Positions 8,970-20,995 of a stretch of DNA of 46,179 nt are shown here, piece by piece (the stretch's first letter is position 1; the number at the start of each line of letters is the position of its first letter). Location: assembly GCF_007829435.1 (NCBI RefSeq), contig NZ_VLJN01000016.1:47275-93453 (forward strand), given 5' to 3'. The notes below the pieces were generated by a model that saw only the letters and a list, made by a program, of their open reading frames with translations, was not told where the DNA came from and searched no databases. Source of the stretch: Cupriavidus gilardii J11 (GTDB lineage Bacteria > Pseudomonadota > Gammaproteobacteria > Burkholderiales > Burkholderiaceae). The translations under genes were made by a program, and so were the position numbers.

Positions 8970-10022
8970 ATGCCCAGTCACCAAAAGCCGGTCAATCTCG
9001 CCCTGCAAGGCGGCGGCGCCCACGGCGCGTTCGGATGGGGCGTGCTCGACGCGCTGCTCGAAGACGGGCGGCTGCGATTCGATGGGCTATCCGGCACCAG
9101 CGCCGGTTCGATGAACGCCGTGGTGATGATCGACGGGCTGCTGGAAGGCGGACCCAGGCACGGCGCCGAACGGGCCCGCGAGAAGCTGCACGATTTCTGG
9201 TTCGGCGTGTCCCGCGCGGGCTCTCCGTTTTCGACGCTGGGGCAGCAGGCAGCCGACTGGTTTACCGGCAACCATCATGGCGGCTGGCCGATGCAGGACT
9301 GGATGCGCATGTGGGCCGGCTGGTGGTCCGCGTCGGCGCAGGGCGCCACCTTCAATCCGCTGCGCGACCTGCTGGAGTCGCAGGTCGACTTCGAACGCGT
9401 TCGGGCCTGCCCGCACACCAAGCTGTTTATCGCCGCGACCGATGTCAACAGCGGCAACGTCCGCGTATTCCACACCGAAGACATCACGGTGGACGCGCTG
9501 CTGGCCTCCGCCTGTCTGCCGTATCTCTATCCCGCCGTGGAGATTGGCGGCCGTCACTACTGGGATGGCGGCTACATGGGCAATCCGGTGCTGTTTCCGT
9601 TCTTCTACGAGACCGACACGCGGGACATCCTGGTGGTCCACATCAACCCCATCGCGCGGCCCGACGTGCCGACGCAGCCGCAGGAAGTGATGGAGCGCCT
9701 GAACGAGATCACCTTCAACGCGTCGCTGCTGCGCGAAATGCGCGCGATCGCCTTTGTGCAGAAACTGCTGCGCGAAGGGTGGCTGAAGCCCGAATACGAG
9801 GACCGGCTCAAATACATCCTGCTGCATTCCATTCGAGCCGACGATGCGCTGGCGGATCTGTCGTCATCCACCAAGCTCGTTACCGACTGGAATTTCCTGC
9901 TGATGCTGCGGGAGCGGGGACGCACCGCGGCCAGGGCGTGGCTCGAGCAGCATTTCGATGCCGTGGGCAAGCGCGGCACGGTGGATATCCACCGGGAATT
10001 CCTTAGCGACATGCCGCTGTAG
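8970..10022 (+). CDS. Patatin-like phospholipase family protein
   Basis: A 350-residue serine hydrolase of the patatin family (acyl hydrolases acting on lipids). The complete catalytic dyad is visible: oxyanion loop GGGAHGAF at 14-21, nucleophile Ser44 in GTSAG (42-46), and Asp199 in DGGYMGNP. There is no signal peptide, so a cytoplasmic or membrane-peripheral enzyme is likely; the substrate is unknown. The ATG at 8970 has GGAG 6 bases upstream and fits the family start; the frame is open further upstream without similarity. Convergent with murB. Confidence 0.9.
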   Translation: MPSHQKPVNLALQGGGAHGAFGWGVLDALLEDGRLRFDGLSGTSAGSMNAVVMIDGLLEGGPRHGAERAREKLHDFWFGVSRAGSPFSTLGQQAADWFTGNHHGGWPMQDWMRMWAGWWSASAQGATFNPLRDLLESQVDFERVRACPHTKLFIAATDVNSGNVRVFHTEDITVDALLASACLPYLYPAVEIGGRHYWDGGYMGNPVLFPFFYETDTRDILVVHINPIARPDVPTQPQEVMERLNEITFNASLLREMRAIAFVQKLLREGWLKPEYEDRLKYILLHSIRADDALADLSSSTKLVTDWNFLLMLRERGRTAARAWLEQHFDAVGKRGTVDIHREFLSDMPL

Positions 10023-10052
10023 CGGCGCAGCACCCGGCGAACGCCGGTCGCT

Positions 10053-11063
10053 TCAGTACACCACCGGCTCCGGCTCGATACGCAGGCCAAAGCGCTGTTC
10101 CACCGTCGCCGCGATGCGGTTGGCCAAGGCCAGCAGTTGCGTGCCGCTGCCGCCGCCGTGGTGCACCAGCACCAGCGCCTGCCTGTCGTGGACCCCCACG
10201 GCGCCTGCCCGTTCACCCTTGAAGCCGCAACGATCGATCAACCAGCCCGCCGCCAGCTTGTAGCTGCCATCGGGCTGCGCGTGGCTGACGAGATCCGGAT
10301 GCCGCTCCATCAGCGCGTCGCGCTGGGCCTTCGATACCACCGGATTCTTGAAGAAGCTCCCCGCGTTGCCCAGTACTTCCGGGTCGGGGAGTTTGCGGCG
10401 CCGGATGGCGATCACCGCATCGCGGATCTGCGCCGGTGTGGGCTCGGACAGGTGCGCCAACTCGCGTTCCAGTTCGGCGTAGGCGAGCGCCGGCCGCCAC
10501 GGCTTGGGCAGGCGCAGCGTGATCGACGTAATCACATAGCGATCACGCCCGGCTCGCTTGAACAGGCTGTCCCGGTAGCCGAACGCGCATTGCTCGCAGT
10601 CGAGCTCGACGAAGCGGCGCGCTTGCCGGTCCCAGGCGCGCAGTCCCGCGAAGCGCTCGCGCAGTTCCACGCCATAGGCGCCGATATTCTGGATCGGCGC
10701 CGCGCCCGCGCTGCCGGGAATCAGCGCGAGATTCTCCAGCCCCGGCATGCCGTCGGCGATGGTCCGCCCGACAATGCCGTGCCAGTTCTCGCCGGCGCCC
10801 ACCGTGACCAGCCAGGCGTCGTCGCGCGACTCGACCTGATAGCCGGGAATCCGCATCAGCAGCACCGCCGCTTCGAGGTCGCCGGTCAATACCACGTTGC
10901 TGCCGCCGCCCAGCACAACCAGCGGCAACCGCTCCGTCCGGGGATCGGCAAGCGCGGCGACAAGGTCGTCTTCACTGCGTACTTCGCATGCGAAACGGGC
11001 GCGCACGTCGAATCCCAATGTGTTGTGTCGACGCAGCGGATAAAATTCGTGGAAATCTGCCAT
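10053..11063 (-). CDS. murB: UDP-N-acetylenolpyruvoylglucosamine reductase
   Basis: Flavoenzyme reducing UDP-GlcNAc-enolpyruvate to UDP-MurNAc, the second committed step of peptidoglycan synthesis. At 336 residues it is a type I MurB. It shows the N-terminal [14 protein letters not shown] motif, FAD-binding [24 protein letters not shown], and the catalytic serine in NAGSFFKNP. The ATG at 11063 is the natural start. A reverse-strand TATAAT at 11138-11143 may be its -10. Divergent from yajQ; the two share about 170 bp. Confidence 0.96.
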   Translation of the reverse strand: MADFHEFYPLRRHNTLGFDVRARFACEVRSEDDLVAALADPRTERLPLVVLGGGSNVVLTGDLEAAVLLMRIPGYQVESRDDAWLVTVGAGENWHGIVGRTIADGMPGLENLALIPGSAGAAPIQNIGAYGVELRERFAGLRAWDRQARRFVELDCEQCAFGYRDSLFKRAGRDRYVITSITLRLPKPWRPALAYAELERELAHLSEPTPAQIRDAVIAIRRRKLPDPEVLGNAGSFFKNPVVSKAQRDALMERHPDLVSHAQPDGSYKLAAGWLIDRCGFKGERAGAVGVHDRQALVLVHHGGGSGTQLLALANRIAATVEQRFGLRIEPEPVVY

Positions 11064-11137
11064 GCGGGATAGTGGTGAGAGGGCCGCCGCGAGTGCCGGG
11101 CCCCTTGCCGCGGTCGCTGGACCGCTGGCCTGGCTGG

Positions 11138-11143
11138 ATTATA
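11138..11143 (-). promoter_or_regulatory. Possible -10 element for murB
   Basis: Perfect TATAAT on the reverse strand, 75 bp upstream of the murB ATG in the divergent murB/yajQ region. No -35 of reasonable quality at 16-18 bp. Confidence 0.35.
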
Positions 11144-11232
11144 CGGAACCCTGCCGGGTGAAAACCGCCCGGGCGCCCGGAAAGCGCCGCCATCGCTGGC
11201 GTGGTGCGATCAACCAATACAAGGAGAATTCA

Positions 11233-11718
11233 ATGCCGTCGTTCGACGTGGTGTGCGAAGCAAATATGGTCGAGGTCAAGAATGCGGTCGAACAGGCCAA
11301 CAAGGAAATCTCGACGCGCTTCGACTTCAAGGGCTCGGATGCCCGGGTCGAGCAGAAGGAGGGCGAGCTGACCGCCTTCGCCGATGATGACTTCAAGCTG
11401 GGTCAGGTCAAGGACGTGCTGATCAGCAAGATGGCCAAGCGCAATGTCGATGTTCGTTTCCTGGACTACGGCAAGGTCGAAAAGATCGGTGGCGACAAGG
11501 TCAAGCAGGTCATCACCATCAAGAAGGGCGTGACCGGCGACCTCGCCAAGAAGATCGTCCGCATGATCAAGGACAGCAAGATCAAGGTGCAGGCCAGCAT
11601 CCAGGGCGACGCCGTGCGTGTTTCGGGCGGCAAGCGCGACGACCTGCAGAGCATCATCGCCATGCTGCGCAAGGACGTGTCCGAGGCACCGCTGGACTTC
11701 AACAATTTCCGCGACTGA
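11233..11718 (+). CDS. YajQ family nucleotide-binding protein
   Basis: A 161-residue UPF0234/YajQ protein, two ferredoxin-like domains in tandem. Members bind nucleotides; in some Xanthomonas and Pseudomonas species a homologue binds cyclic di-GMP and acts with a LysR regulator, but that role is not shown for all members. The conserved start [19 protein letters not shown] and the end PLDFNNFRD are intact. AAGGAG at 11221-11226 gives the ATG at 11233. Single gene, convergent with the DUF192 gene. Confidence 0.95.
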   Translation: MPSFDVVCEANMVEVKNAVEQANKEISTRFDFKGSDARVEQKEGELTAFADDDFKLGQVKDVLISKMAKRNVDVRFLDYGKVEKIGGDKVKQVITIKKGVTGDLAKKIVRMIKDSKIKVQASIQGDAVRVSGGKRDDLQSIIAMLRKDVSEAPLDFNNFRD

Positions 11719-11729
11719 TTCGTGACCGG

Positions 11730-11751
11730 GGCCGGCCGTCCAAGGCCGGCC
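11730..11751. terminator. Weak terminator-like hairpin between yajQ and the DUF192 gene
   Basis: Perfect 8-bp arms GGCCGGCC (each arm itself a palindrome) with a 6-base loop, 11 bp after the yajQ stop. No T-tract follows on either strand, so termination is uncertain. Confidence 0.4.
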
Positions 11752-11756
11752 TCTGG

Positions 11757-12215
11757 TCAGCGCACGGCGGGCAAACCGCCGATCTTCGCGCCGGCGCGGA
11801 TTCCCTTCTGCGCGAACCAGCCCTGGTTCATCTCCAGGGCGTAGCGCACCGCCGCCTTGGGACAATGGTTGTCCTCGCTGTGCGGCTGCATGTCCTCGAT
11901 ATTGACGATGGTGCCGTCATCGGCCAGGAAGGCGATCGACAGCGGCAGCTCGGTGTTCTTCATCCAGAAGCAATGCCCCGCCTTTTGTTCAAAGATGAAC
12001 AGCATGCCGGCATTGGCCGGCATGGTCTTGCGGAACATCAGGCCCTGCTGCCGGGTTTGCGGATCGGCCGCGACCTCCGCCTGGATCGCGTACATGCCGG
12101 CCGTCAGCGGTACGACCGGAAGCTTGTTCTGCGCTTGGGCTGCCAGCGGCGATAGCAGCAGCGCGGCCGTCGGCGCGAGGATCGATACGAGAGACAGGCA
12201 GGACAGGCGGGGCAT
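11757..12215 (-). CDS. DUF192 family secreted protein
   Basis: A 152-residue protein with a Sec signal peptide (hydrophobic LVSILAPTAALLLSPLA, likely cleavage after AQA near residue 28) and a DUF192 domain, with the typical segments TRQQGLMFRKTMPANAGMLFIF and CFWMKNTELPLSIAF. Probably periplasmic; the family's function is not established. The ATG at 12215 is used so that the signal peptide is at the N-terminus; an in-frame ATG at 12248 would add 11 residues. It lies 54 bp after rluE on the same strand, probably as a second operon gene. Confidence 0.87.
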   Translation of the reverse strand: MPRLSCLSLVSILAPTAALLLSPLAAQAQNKLPVVPLTAGMYAIQAEVAADPQTRQQGLMFRKTMPANAGMLFIFEQKAGHCFWMKNTELPLSIAFLADDGTIVNIEDMQPHSEDNHCPKAAVRYALEMNQGWFAQKGIRAGAKIGGLPAVR

Positions 12216-12269
12216 GGCGTCAATACGTGGTGGTCGATGCAGCCGCAAGCATAGCGCAGCGGCGCCGCG

Positions 12270-12899
12270 CTAGCGCGACCGCGTTCCACGGTTCGGGCGC
12301 CGGGATGGAACCGGCCGGCGGACCCGTACCCGGTCCTCGGTCAATCCCAATGCCGCGGCCGCGATCTCGCGGTGCTGGCCCGGCTCCAGCGCCAGCGTCC
12401 GCAGATCGACGGCGCCGATCGCCACCCGGATCAGCCGCAGCGTGGGATAGCCCACGGCCGCCGTCATCCGGCGCACCTGCCGGTTCTTGCCTTCGTGGAT
12501 CACCAGTTCGACCCACTGCGTCGGGATCGCGGCGCGATAGCGGATCGAGGGGGTCCTGGGCCACAGCCAGTCGGGTTCGTCGATCAGCCGGGCCTGGGCC
12601 GGCAATGTACGGAAGTCGCCAAGATCGACGCCGGCGCGCAGCCGTGCGAGCGCGGTCGCATCCGGTATGCCCTCCACCTGGGCAAGATAGGTCTTCGGCA
12701 GCTTGTGGCGCGGATCGGCAATACGAGCCTGAAGTGCGCCGTCGTCGGTCAGCAGCAGCAGACCTTCGCTGTCGGCATCGAGACGGCCGGCCGGATAGAC
12801 CGCGGGAATGCGCACACAGTCGGCGAGGGTCGGACGGCCTCGATGCGCCGAGAACTGGCTCATGGTGCCGAAGGGTTTGTTGAGTGCGAGAAGGGTCAT
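12270..12899 (-). CDS. rluE: 23S rRNA pseudouridine synthase, RluE type
   Basis: A 209-residue RsuA/RluB/E/F-family pseudouridine synthase. Catalytic Asp lies in GRLDADSEGLLLLT (about 38-51), and the family segments MALNKP-like start (TLLALNKPFG) and EGKNRQVRRM are present. There is no N-terminal S4 domain, and the length is close to RluE (about 207-217), which modifies U2457 of 23S rRNA in E. coli. The C-terminal arginine-rich tail is extra. A closely related paralogue role cannot be excluded, but RluE is the best fit. Confidence 0.88.
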   Translation of the reverse strand: MTLLALNKPFGTMSQFSAHRGRPTLADCVRIPAVYPAGRLDADSEGLLLLTDDGALQARIADPRHKLPKTYLAQVEGIPDATALARLRAGVDLGDFRTLPAQARLIDEPDWLWPRTPSIRYRAAIPTQWVELVIHEGKNRQVRRMTAAVGYPTLRLIRVAIGAVDLRTLALEPGQHREIAAAALGLTEDRVRVRRPVPSRRPNRGTRSR

Positions 12900-12999
12900 G
12901 GCTGGCGGCGGGGACAGACGCCGGAGTATGCCTCAGCCGGCGGCAAAACGGGCCTGCGGCGATGGCGCCAGCAGGCGTGGCCGCGGCCCCCGGGGCCGG

Positions 13000-13029
13000 T
13001 TGTCGATGGACGAAGGATTGCTGCATAAT
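13000..13029 (+). promoter_or_regulatory. Sigma-70-type promoter for icd
   Basis: TTGTCG (13000-13005) and CATAAT (13024-13029) with 18-bp spacing. Transcription would start near 13036, about 165 nt before the icd ATG, placing the palindromic operator at roughly +11 to +24. Confidence 0.6.
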
Positions 13030-13045
13030 AGGCGACCAGTCTTGT

Positions 13046-13059
13046 GTCTTATATAAGAC
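13046..13059. promoter_or_regulatory. Perfect 14-bp palindromic operator upstream of icd
   Basis: GTCTTATATAAGAC is fully self-complementary and contains the same 12-bp core found at the DUF3579 promoter (5812-5823). It stands out as AT-rich in a GC-rich setting and lies just after the presumed icd start of transcription, a position typical of repression. Confidence 0.75.
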
Positions 13060-13200
13060 TCATCGACCCATCTCGCGATGCAGCAAGTCCCGCATGGCGA
13101 TGACCGCTAGAATGGCTCAGCGACACCCGCCTGCCCGTGGCCTCCGGCCCAGGGGCGCGCGCGTCATGCCAAAAAACCACCGTTCCGTTCTGGAGACACC

Positions 13201-14451
13201 ATGTACCAACACATCAAGGTCCCGGCCGGTGAGAAGATCACGGTCAATCAGGATCTCTCGCTCAACGTTCCCGACAATCCCATCATCCCTTATATCGAGG
13301 GCGATGGTACCGGCGTGGATATCACGCCCGTGATGATCAAGGTAGTCGACGCGGCCGTTGAAAAGGCCTACGGCGGCAAGCGCAAGATCGCCTGGATGGA
13401 AATCTACGCGGGCGAGAAGTCGACCCAGGTTTATGGCCCCGACGTGTGGCTGCCCGACGAGACCCTGGACGTGCTGAAGGAATACGTGGTCTCGATCAAG
13501 GGTCCGCTGACCACGCCCGTCGGCGGCGGCATCCGCTCCCTGAATGTCGCGCTGCGCCAGCAGCTGGACTTGTACGTCTGCCTGCGCCCGGTGCGCTATT
13601 TCAAGGGCGTGCCGTCGCCAGTGCGCGAGCCGGAGAAGACCGACATGGTGATCTTCCGCGAGAACTCGGAGGACATCTACGCCGGCATCGAGTGGGAAGC
13701 CGAGAGCGCGCAAGCCAAGAAGCTGATCGCCTTCCTCGAAAACGAAATGGGCGTGAAAAAGATCCGCTTCCCGCAGACCTCGGGCATCGGCGTCAAGCCG
13801 GTGTCGAAGGAAGGCACGCAGCGGCTGGTGCGCCGGGCGCTGCAGTATGCGATCGACAACGACAAGCCGTCGGTCACGCTGGTCCACAAGGGTAACATCA
13901 TGAAATTCACGGAAGGCGGCTTCCGTGACTGGGGCTACGAACTGGCCCGGAAGGAATTCGGCGCCGAGCTGGTCGACGGCGGCCCGTGGTGCAAGTTCAG
14001 GAACCCGAAGACCGGCAAGGACATCGTGGTCAAGGACGCCATCGCCGACGCCTTCCTGCAGCAGATCCTGCTGCGCCCGGCCGAATACTCGGTGATCGCG
14101 ACGCTGAACCTGAACGGCGACTACATCTCCGACGCGCTGGCCGCGCAGGTTGGCGGCATCGGCATCGCGCCGGGTGCCAACATGTCGGATACGGTGGCGA
14201 TGTTCGAGGCCACCCACGGCACCGCGCCGAAGTACGCCGGCAAGGACTACGTCAACCCGGGCTCGGAGATCCTGTCCGCCGAAATGATGCTGCGGCATAT
14301 GGGCTGGACCGAGGCCGCCGACCTGATCATCTCGTCGATGGAGAAGGCCATCCTGTCCAAGAAAGTGACCTACGATTTCGCCCGGCTGCTGCAGGGCGCG
14401 ACGCAGGTTTCCTGCTCGGGGTTCGGGCAGGTGATGATCGACAATATGTAA
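13201..14451 (+). CDS. icd: Isocitrate dehydrogenase (NADP+)
   Basis: Oxidative decarboxylation of isocitrate to 2-oxoglutarate in the TCA cycle. The 416-residue product closely follows E. coli Icd: the phosphorylatable serine region [25 protein letters not shown], and the coenzyme site [17 protein letters not shown], where the Lys-Tyr pair indicates NADP preference. The ATG at 13201 has a weak GGAGACACC upstream. The leader is about 165 nt and includes a perfect palindrome. Two terminators follow. The serine match suggests control by AceK-type phosphorylation is possible. Confidence 0.97.
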   Translation: MYQHIKVPAGEKITVNQDLSLNVPDNPIIPYIEGDGTGVDITPVMIKVVDAAVEKAYGGKRKIAWMEIYAGEKSTQVYGPDVWLPDETLDVLKEYVVSIKGPLTTPVGGGIRSLNVALRQQLDLYVCLRPVRYFKGVPSPVREPEKTDMVIFRENSEDIYAGIEWEAESAQAKKLIAFLENEMGVKKIRFPQTSGIGVKPVSKEGTQRLVRRALQYAIDNDKPSVTLVHKGNIMKFTEGGFRDWGYELARKEFGAELVDGGPWCKFRNPKTGKDIVVKDAIADAFLQQILLRPAEYSVIATLNLNGDYISDALAAQVGGIGIAPGANMSDTVAMFEATHGTAPKYAGKDYVNPGSEILSAEMMLRHMGWTEAADLIISSMEKAILSKKVTYDFARLLQGATQVSCSGFGQVMIDNM

Positions 14452-14494
14452 GGCTGCCCCGGCCGCCTCCGGACGCGGCGCCCGACGTTGGCGG

Positions 14495-14530
14495 AAGCCC
14501 CCATGGCCATCGGGCTCATTGGGGGTTTTT
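14495..14530 (+). terminator. Rho-independent terminator after icd
   Basis: Stem AAGCCCCCA with its partner TGGGGGTTT around an inner 16-base loop, then TTT. It starts 43 bp after the icd stop. Confidence 0.75.
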
Positions 14531-14818
14531 GTTACCCGCCTGACCCGTCGCGGTGGTAAAGCTGGCACTCCCGGCAAACGAAAATCTGCCAAACCGAATA
14601 CGTCAGGATGCGCAAGGACGCCGCAGAAAAGAAAAGGCCCGGCATTGCTGCCGGGCCTTTTCCTGGTGCGATGGCTGATTCCTTCGCAACCGGCTGCGCC
14701 AGAGCGGTCAACCGCGAACGCGGTTACCGTCAAGTTGCCGATTGCCCCCGCCGGAACCTGCCATCCACCGGTGGACGTCCGCCGCTGGCTCTGGCGGCCA
14801 GGTGCGGTCGCCGTGCGC
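14531..14818. other. Intergenic region between icd and cspA
   Basis: Convergent gap of about 290 bp holding the cspA terminator (14631-14662). Between that and the cspA stop lie about 155 nt with a small hairpin (AACCGCG arms, 14710-14725). No gene recognised; a cspA 3'-derived small RNA is conceivable but unsupported. Confidence 0.5.
14631..14662. terminator. Bidirectional terminator between icd and cspA
   Basis: Very stable stem with perfect 14-bp arms (GAAAAGGCCCGGCA and complement) and a 4-base loop. On the reverse strand it is followed by TTTTC, so it most likely ends the cspA transcript; it can also stop read-through from icd. Confidence 0.92.
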
Positions 14819-15025
14819 TCAGGCGGCGCTCTGGATGTTGGTGGCCTGCTTGCCCTTAGGACCCTGCACGATTTCGAACGAAACGCGCTGGCCTTCCTTC
14901 AGCGTCTTGAAGCCACTCATCTGGATGGCCGAAAAGTGCGCAAACAGTTCTTCTTCACCGCTGTCCGGGGTAATGAACCCGAAACCCTTGGCGTCATTGA
15001 ACCATTTGACAGTACCGCTTGCCAT
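14819..15025 (-). CDS. cspA: Cold shock protein, CspA family
   Basis: A 68-residue single cold-shock domain with both RNA-binding motifs intact: KGFGFITP (RNP1, about 13-20) and ELFAHFSAI (RNP2 region, about 26-34). It binds single-stranded RNA and DNA as a chaperone. The start is set by [10 protein letters not shown] and a GGGGGAG box just upstream. The long untranslated region before it (about 240 nt from the likely promoter) is typical of cold-inducible csp mRNAs. Several paralogues usually exist, so the symbol denotes the family. Confidence 0.95.
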   Translation of the reverse strand: MASGTVKWFNDAKGFGFITPDSGEEELFAHFSAIQMSGFKTLKEGQRVSFEIVQGPKGKQATNIQSAA

Positions 15026-15270
15026 AAACTCCCCCAACGAAAAAGCAAGTTTCAAAGCAGGGGGACGCCGCAGGCCAGCAGTCGACCCGGAAAGCGCCGC
15101 GGCCGGCTGCGCCCGCGAGGACGAAACCGGTTCCGCGCCGACCAACCTGGTCAAGCGTTGCGGCCTCCCGTGCGGGACGCCGCCGCCAGCTCCGTGGGCC
15201 TCCCTGCTCACGGAGCACTCCGGTCCGGTCGTTTGCTTGGCTCGCCCGATCGGACCTGAATGTTCGAACG

Positions 15271-15299
15271 ATTCTTCTGTCAAACCGCCGCACTGTCAA
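15271..15299 (-). promoter_or_regulatory. Likely cspA promoter
   Basis: Consensus TTGACA (15294-15299) and AAGAAT (15271-15276) on the reverse strand, 17 bp apart. They predict a leader of about 240 nt. A second TTGACA at 15278-15283 lacks a partner -10. Confidence 0.55.
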
Positions 15300-15445
15300 G
15301 CCGGCAGAATCCCCACCCCACGACCGTCTGTGGCGGGAATGGGACGGCCCGATTCGTGCTAGTGTGGCAATTCGAACGGAGCATTTTCCACCGGAGCGGG
15401 TCCGCCGCAGGGGGCACCGCCGCGCGGGTCGCCGTGCCGGAGACC

Positions 15446-15472
15446 CTTGAAATGGGCGGCTTCTCCCCAAAT
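15446..15472 (+). promoter_or_regulatory. Sigma-32 (heat shock) type promoter for clpS-clpA
   Basis: CTTGAAA (15446-15452) and CCCCAAAT (15465-15472) match the RpoH consensus CTTGAA-N13-CCCCAT with exactly 13 bases between CTTGAA and CCCC. The start point would be near 15479, about 27 nt before the clpS ATG. AAGGGG at 15487-15492 could serve as a distant ribosome binding site. Confidence 0.7.
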
Positions 15473-15505
15473 TGCAGACTTGAGCGAAGGGGTTAGAATA
15501 AGGCC

Positions 15506-15828
15506 ATGGCTACACGGCTGGCGAATGTCCCACAACGCGATGCAGGAACCGTACTCGAGAGGAAAGAGCAGGCGCTCAAACCTCCCTCGATGTACAAGGT
15601 AGTGCTGCTGAACGACGACTACACTCCGATGGAGTTCGTCGTGATGATCCTGCAACAGTATTTCAGCAGGGACCGAGAAACGGCGACGCAGATCATGCTG
15701 ACCGTCCATCGGGAAGGCAAGGGAGTCTGCGGTATCTACACCAGGGATATCGCCGCGACGAAGGTCGAGCTGGTGTCAACGCACGCACGGCAGGCAGGGC
15801 ATCCGCTGCAGTGCGTGATGGAGGAAGC

Positions 15829-15832
<4 letters not shown>
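15506..15832 (+). CDS. clpS: ATP-dependent Clp protease adaptor ClpS
   Basis: ClpS delivers N-degron substrates to ClpAP. The 108-residue product has the core [28 protein letters not shown] (about 28-55), with the DDYT and M-E-F substrate pocket residues, and the H-x-x-G-x-G-V region ([16 protein letters not shown]). The flexible N-terminal arm needed to act on ClpA is about 27 residues. It overlaps clpA by 4 bases (ATGA), the standard operon form. Confidence 0.96.
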
Positions 15833-18126
<2,294 letters not shown>

Positions 18127-18181
18127 CGGTAAAAGCATCGGGGGCTTGCGCCCGGTGCTGACTTTCGGTAGAAACTGGACA

Positions 18182-18212
18182 GGGCGGCACCATTGCCGCC
18201 CGTTTTCTTTTG
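18182..18212 (+). terminator. Rho-independent terminator after clpA
   Basis: Perfect 8-bp arms GGGCGGCA/TGCCGCCC with a 4-base loop, then GTTTTCTTTT. Confidence 0.9.
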
Positions 18213-18312
18213 GGCTTGCCGGCGCCGTGGCCACCAGAGGGCCGCGCCGGTGTTCCATCGAGCATCATTGCGGGGCCGAGCCGCGGCCGCGCCCACCGTT
18301 GGTGACCGACAA

Positions 18313-19158
18313 ATGACAGCACACCGCCCACTGGATCATGCCGTCGTGGTCTGTCCGGACCTCGACGCCGCCGCTCAACAATGGCGCCGGCTCGGCTTTA
18401 CGCTGACGCCGCGCGGCTTTCATACGCTGGGATCGCAGAACCATTGCGTGATGCTGGCCCAGGATTATCTGGAGTTGCTGCACGTCGAGGGGCAGAGCCC
18501 GGCGCGGCAGTATTACTGGGACGCGCAGCAGCGCGGCGGCGGCTGTGCCGCGCTGTCGTGCCGCAGCACCGATGCGCGGGCCGATGCCGCGTCCCTGCGC
18601 AGCAACGGCTGGCATATCGCCGATCCGATCGAATTCTCGCGACCGGTGCGGCTGGACGATGGCAGCGAGCATGCCGCCAGCTTTCGCGTGACAGCGATGG
18701 ACGACGCGCCGGGCGCGCGCTTTTTCCTGTGCGAGCACCGCACGCCGCAGCTGTTGTGGCGCCCCGAGTGGATGTCGCATGCCAATGGCGCGGTTGGCAT
18801 CGCGGCGATGTTCCTGGTGGTGGCGCCGTCGCTGGTCGATGCCGCCGCCCGTGCCTACGCCGAACTGATGGGGGCCGAGCTGAACCAGTTGAGCCAGCAC
18901 GTTTGCAGCATCAGCGTGGGAGAGGCGATGCTCGTGCTGTCCACGCCGCAGGCGCTGGCGGCATCGACGGGATCGGCGGCGATCCGGCGGGACGTGCCCG
19001 GTTATGCGGCAATCCGGCTGCGTACCGGGCGTCTTGCCGATGCGCGCGCGGCTTGGCGCGAGCACCGTGTGCCCAATTACGACCTCAGCCCCACCGAAAG
19101 CCTGATTCCGGCCGATTCGGCCGGTGGCGTGGCGCTGTTGTTCGAACAGCGCGATTGA
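18313..19158 (+). CDS. VOC superfamily (glyoxalase-like) protein
   Basis: A 281-residue protein with a vicinal-oxygen-chelate fold of the Glyoxalase_3-like type. The N-terminal segment LDHAVVVCPDLDAAAQQWRRLGF (7-29) is a classic first beta-alpha unit with a potential metal-ligand histidine at position 9; the second half (about 150-280) repeats the fold. No substrate can be assigned. The ATG at 18313 is preceded by GGTGACCGACAA, a weak ribosome binding site; the frame is open upstream but unlike the family. It stands alone after the clpA terminator and is convergent with dut (32-bp gap). Confidence 0.8.
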   Translation: MTAHRPLDHAVVVCPDLDAAAQQWRRLGFTLTPRGFHTLGSQNHCVMLAQDYLELLHVEGQSPARQYYWDAQQRGGGCAALSCRSTDARADAASLRSNGWHIADPIEFSRPVRLDDGSEHAASFRVTAMDDAPGARFFLCEHRTPQLLWRPEWMSHANGAVGIAAMFLVVAPSLVDAAARAYAELMGAELNQLSQHVCSISVGEAMLVLSTPQALAASTGSAAIRRDVPGYAAIRLRTGRLADARAAWREHRVPNYDLSPTESLIPADSAGGVALLFEQRD

Positions 19159-19190
19159 TCGGCGGCGTGGCCGCCGTCACCGATGTCGGC

Positions 19191-19691
19191 TTAAGTTGGC
19201 TTGCCGGCATGCGTGGTGCCGGTGGAACCGAAGCCGCCAGCCCCGCGCTCGCTATCCGAAGAGAATGACTCCACCGTGGCGAATACCGGCCGGAGCACGG
19301 GCACGAACATCATCTGCGCGATCCGCTCGCCCGGCTCGATGACGATCGGGTCGGTGCCCGGCGCATTGCGGTTCCACACGCTGACCATGATCGGGCCCTG
19401 GTAGTCGGCATCGATGACGCCGATCGAATTGCCCAGCACCAGCCCCTTCTTGTGGCCCAGCCCTGAGCGCGGGGCGATGGTGGCGGCCATGTAGGGATTA
19501 CCCATATGCACCGCGATGCCGGCCGGGATCAGCTGGGCCGGCGTACCGGGCGCGATGGTCAGCGTTTCATCGATGCAGGCGTGCAGGTCGATCGCGGCGG
19601 CCATTTCGCTCTGGTAGCGCGGCAGCCCCCACTGGTGCAGGCGCTGGTCCAGCACCTTGATTTCGACGGTTGGGTTCGGAGTAGGGGTCAT
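19191..19691 (-). CDS. dut: Deoxyuridine 5'-triphosphate nucleotidohydrolase (dUTPase)
   Basis: Hydrolyses dUTP to dUMP and pyrophosphate, keeping uracil out of DNA and supplying dTMP synthesis. All five trimeric dUTPase motifs are visible in the 166 residues: AAAIDLHA (31-38), APRSGLG (73-79), GVIDADYQG (91-99), GERIAQMMF (121-129) and the C-terminal RGAGGFGSTG (149-158). Last gene of the ribF-ileS-lspA-coaBC-dut cluster, 67 bp after coaBC. coaBC-dut adjacency is common in proteobacteria. Confidence 0.97.
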   Translation of the reverse strand: MTPTPNPTVEIKVLDQRLHQWGLPRYQSEMAAAIDLHACIDETLTIAPGTPAQLIPAGIAVHMGNPYMAATIAPRSGLGHKKGLVLGNSIGVIDADYQGPIMVSVWNRNAPGTDPIVIEPGERIAQMMFVPVLRPVFATVESFSSDSERGAGGFGSTGTTHAGKPT

Positions 19692-19758
19692 GCCGTATGG
19701 GGAAGCGGTTCAGTGAAATGCGGTGAAGGAATGGGCCGATACCACATTGGCCAATAGG

Positions 19759-20958
<1,200 letters not shown>

Positions 20959-20995
20959 GGTTGTCCTTCGAGGGGGAAGGGAACGGCAAGCCGGC

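Larger units (their letters stand above)
12900..13200. other. rluE/icd divergent intergenic region
   Basis: 301 bp without a gene. It carries the icd promoter and the TCTTATATAAGA-type operator; the rluE side shows no clear promoter. Confidence 0.6.
15026..15505. other. Divergent cspA/clpS control region
   Basis: 480 bp without coding sequence. It contains the presumed long cspA leader (15026-15264), the cspA promoter, about 150 bp with no recognised signal, and the clpS promoter signals. Confidence 0.65.

Noticed and set aside
13117-14733. 538-codon open frame antisense to icd
   Set aside because: It is a by-product of GC-rich codon use opposite a certain gene; the translation is His/Arg/Asp-rich and matches no family.
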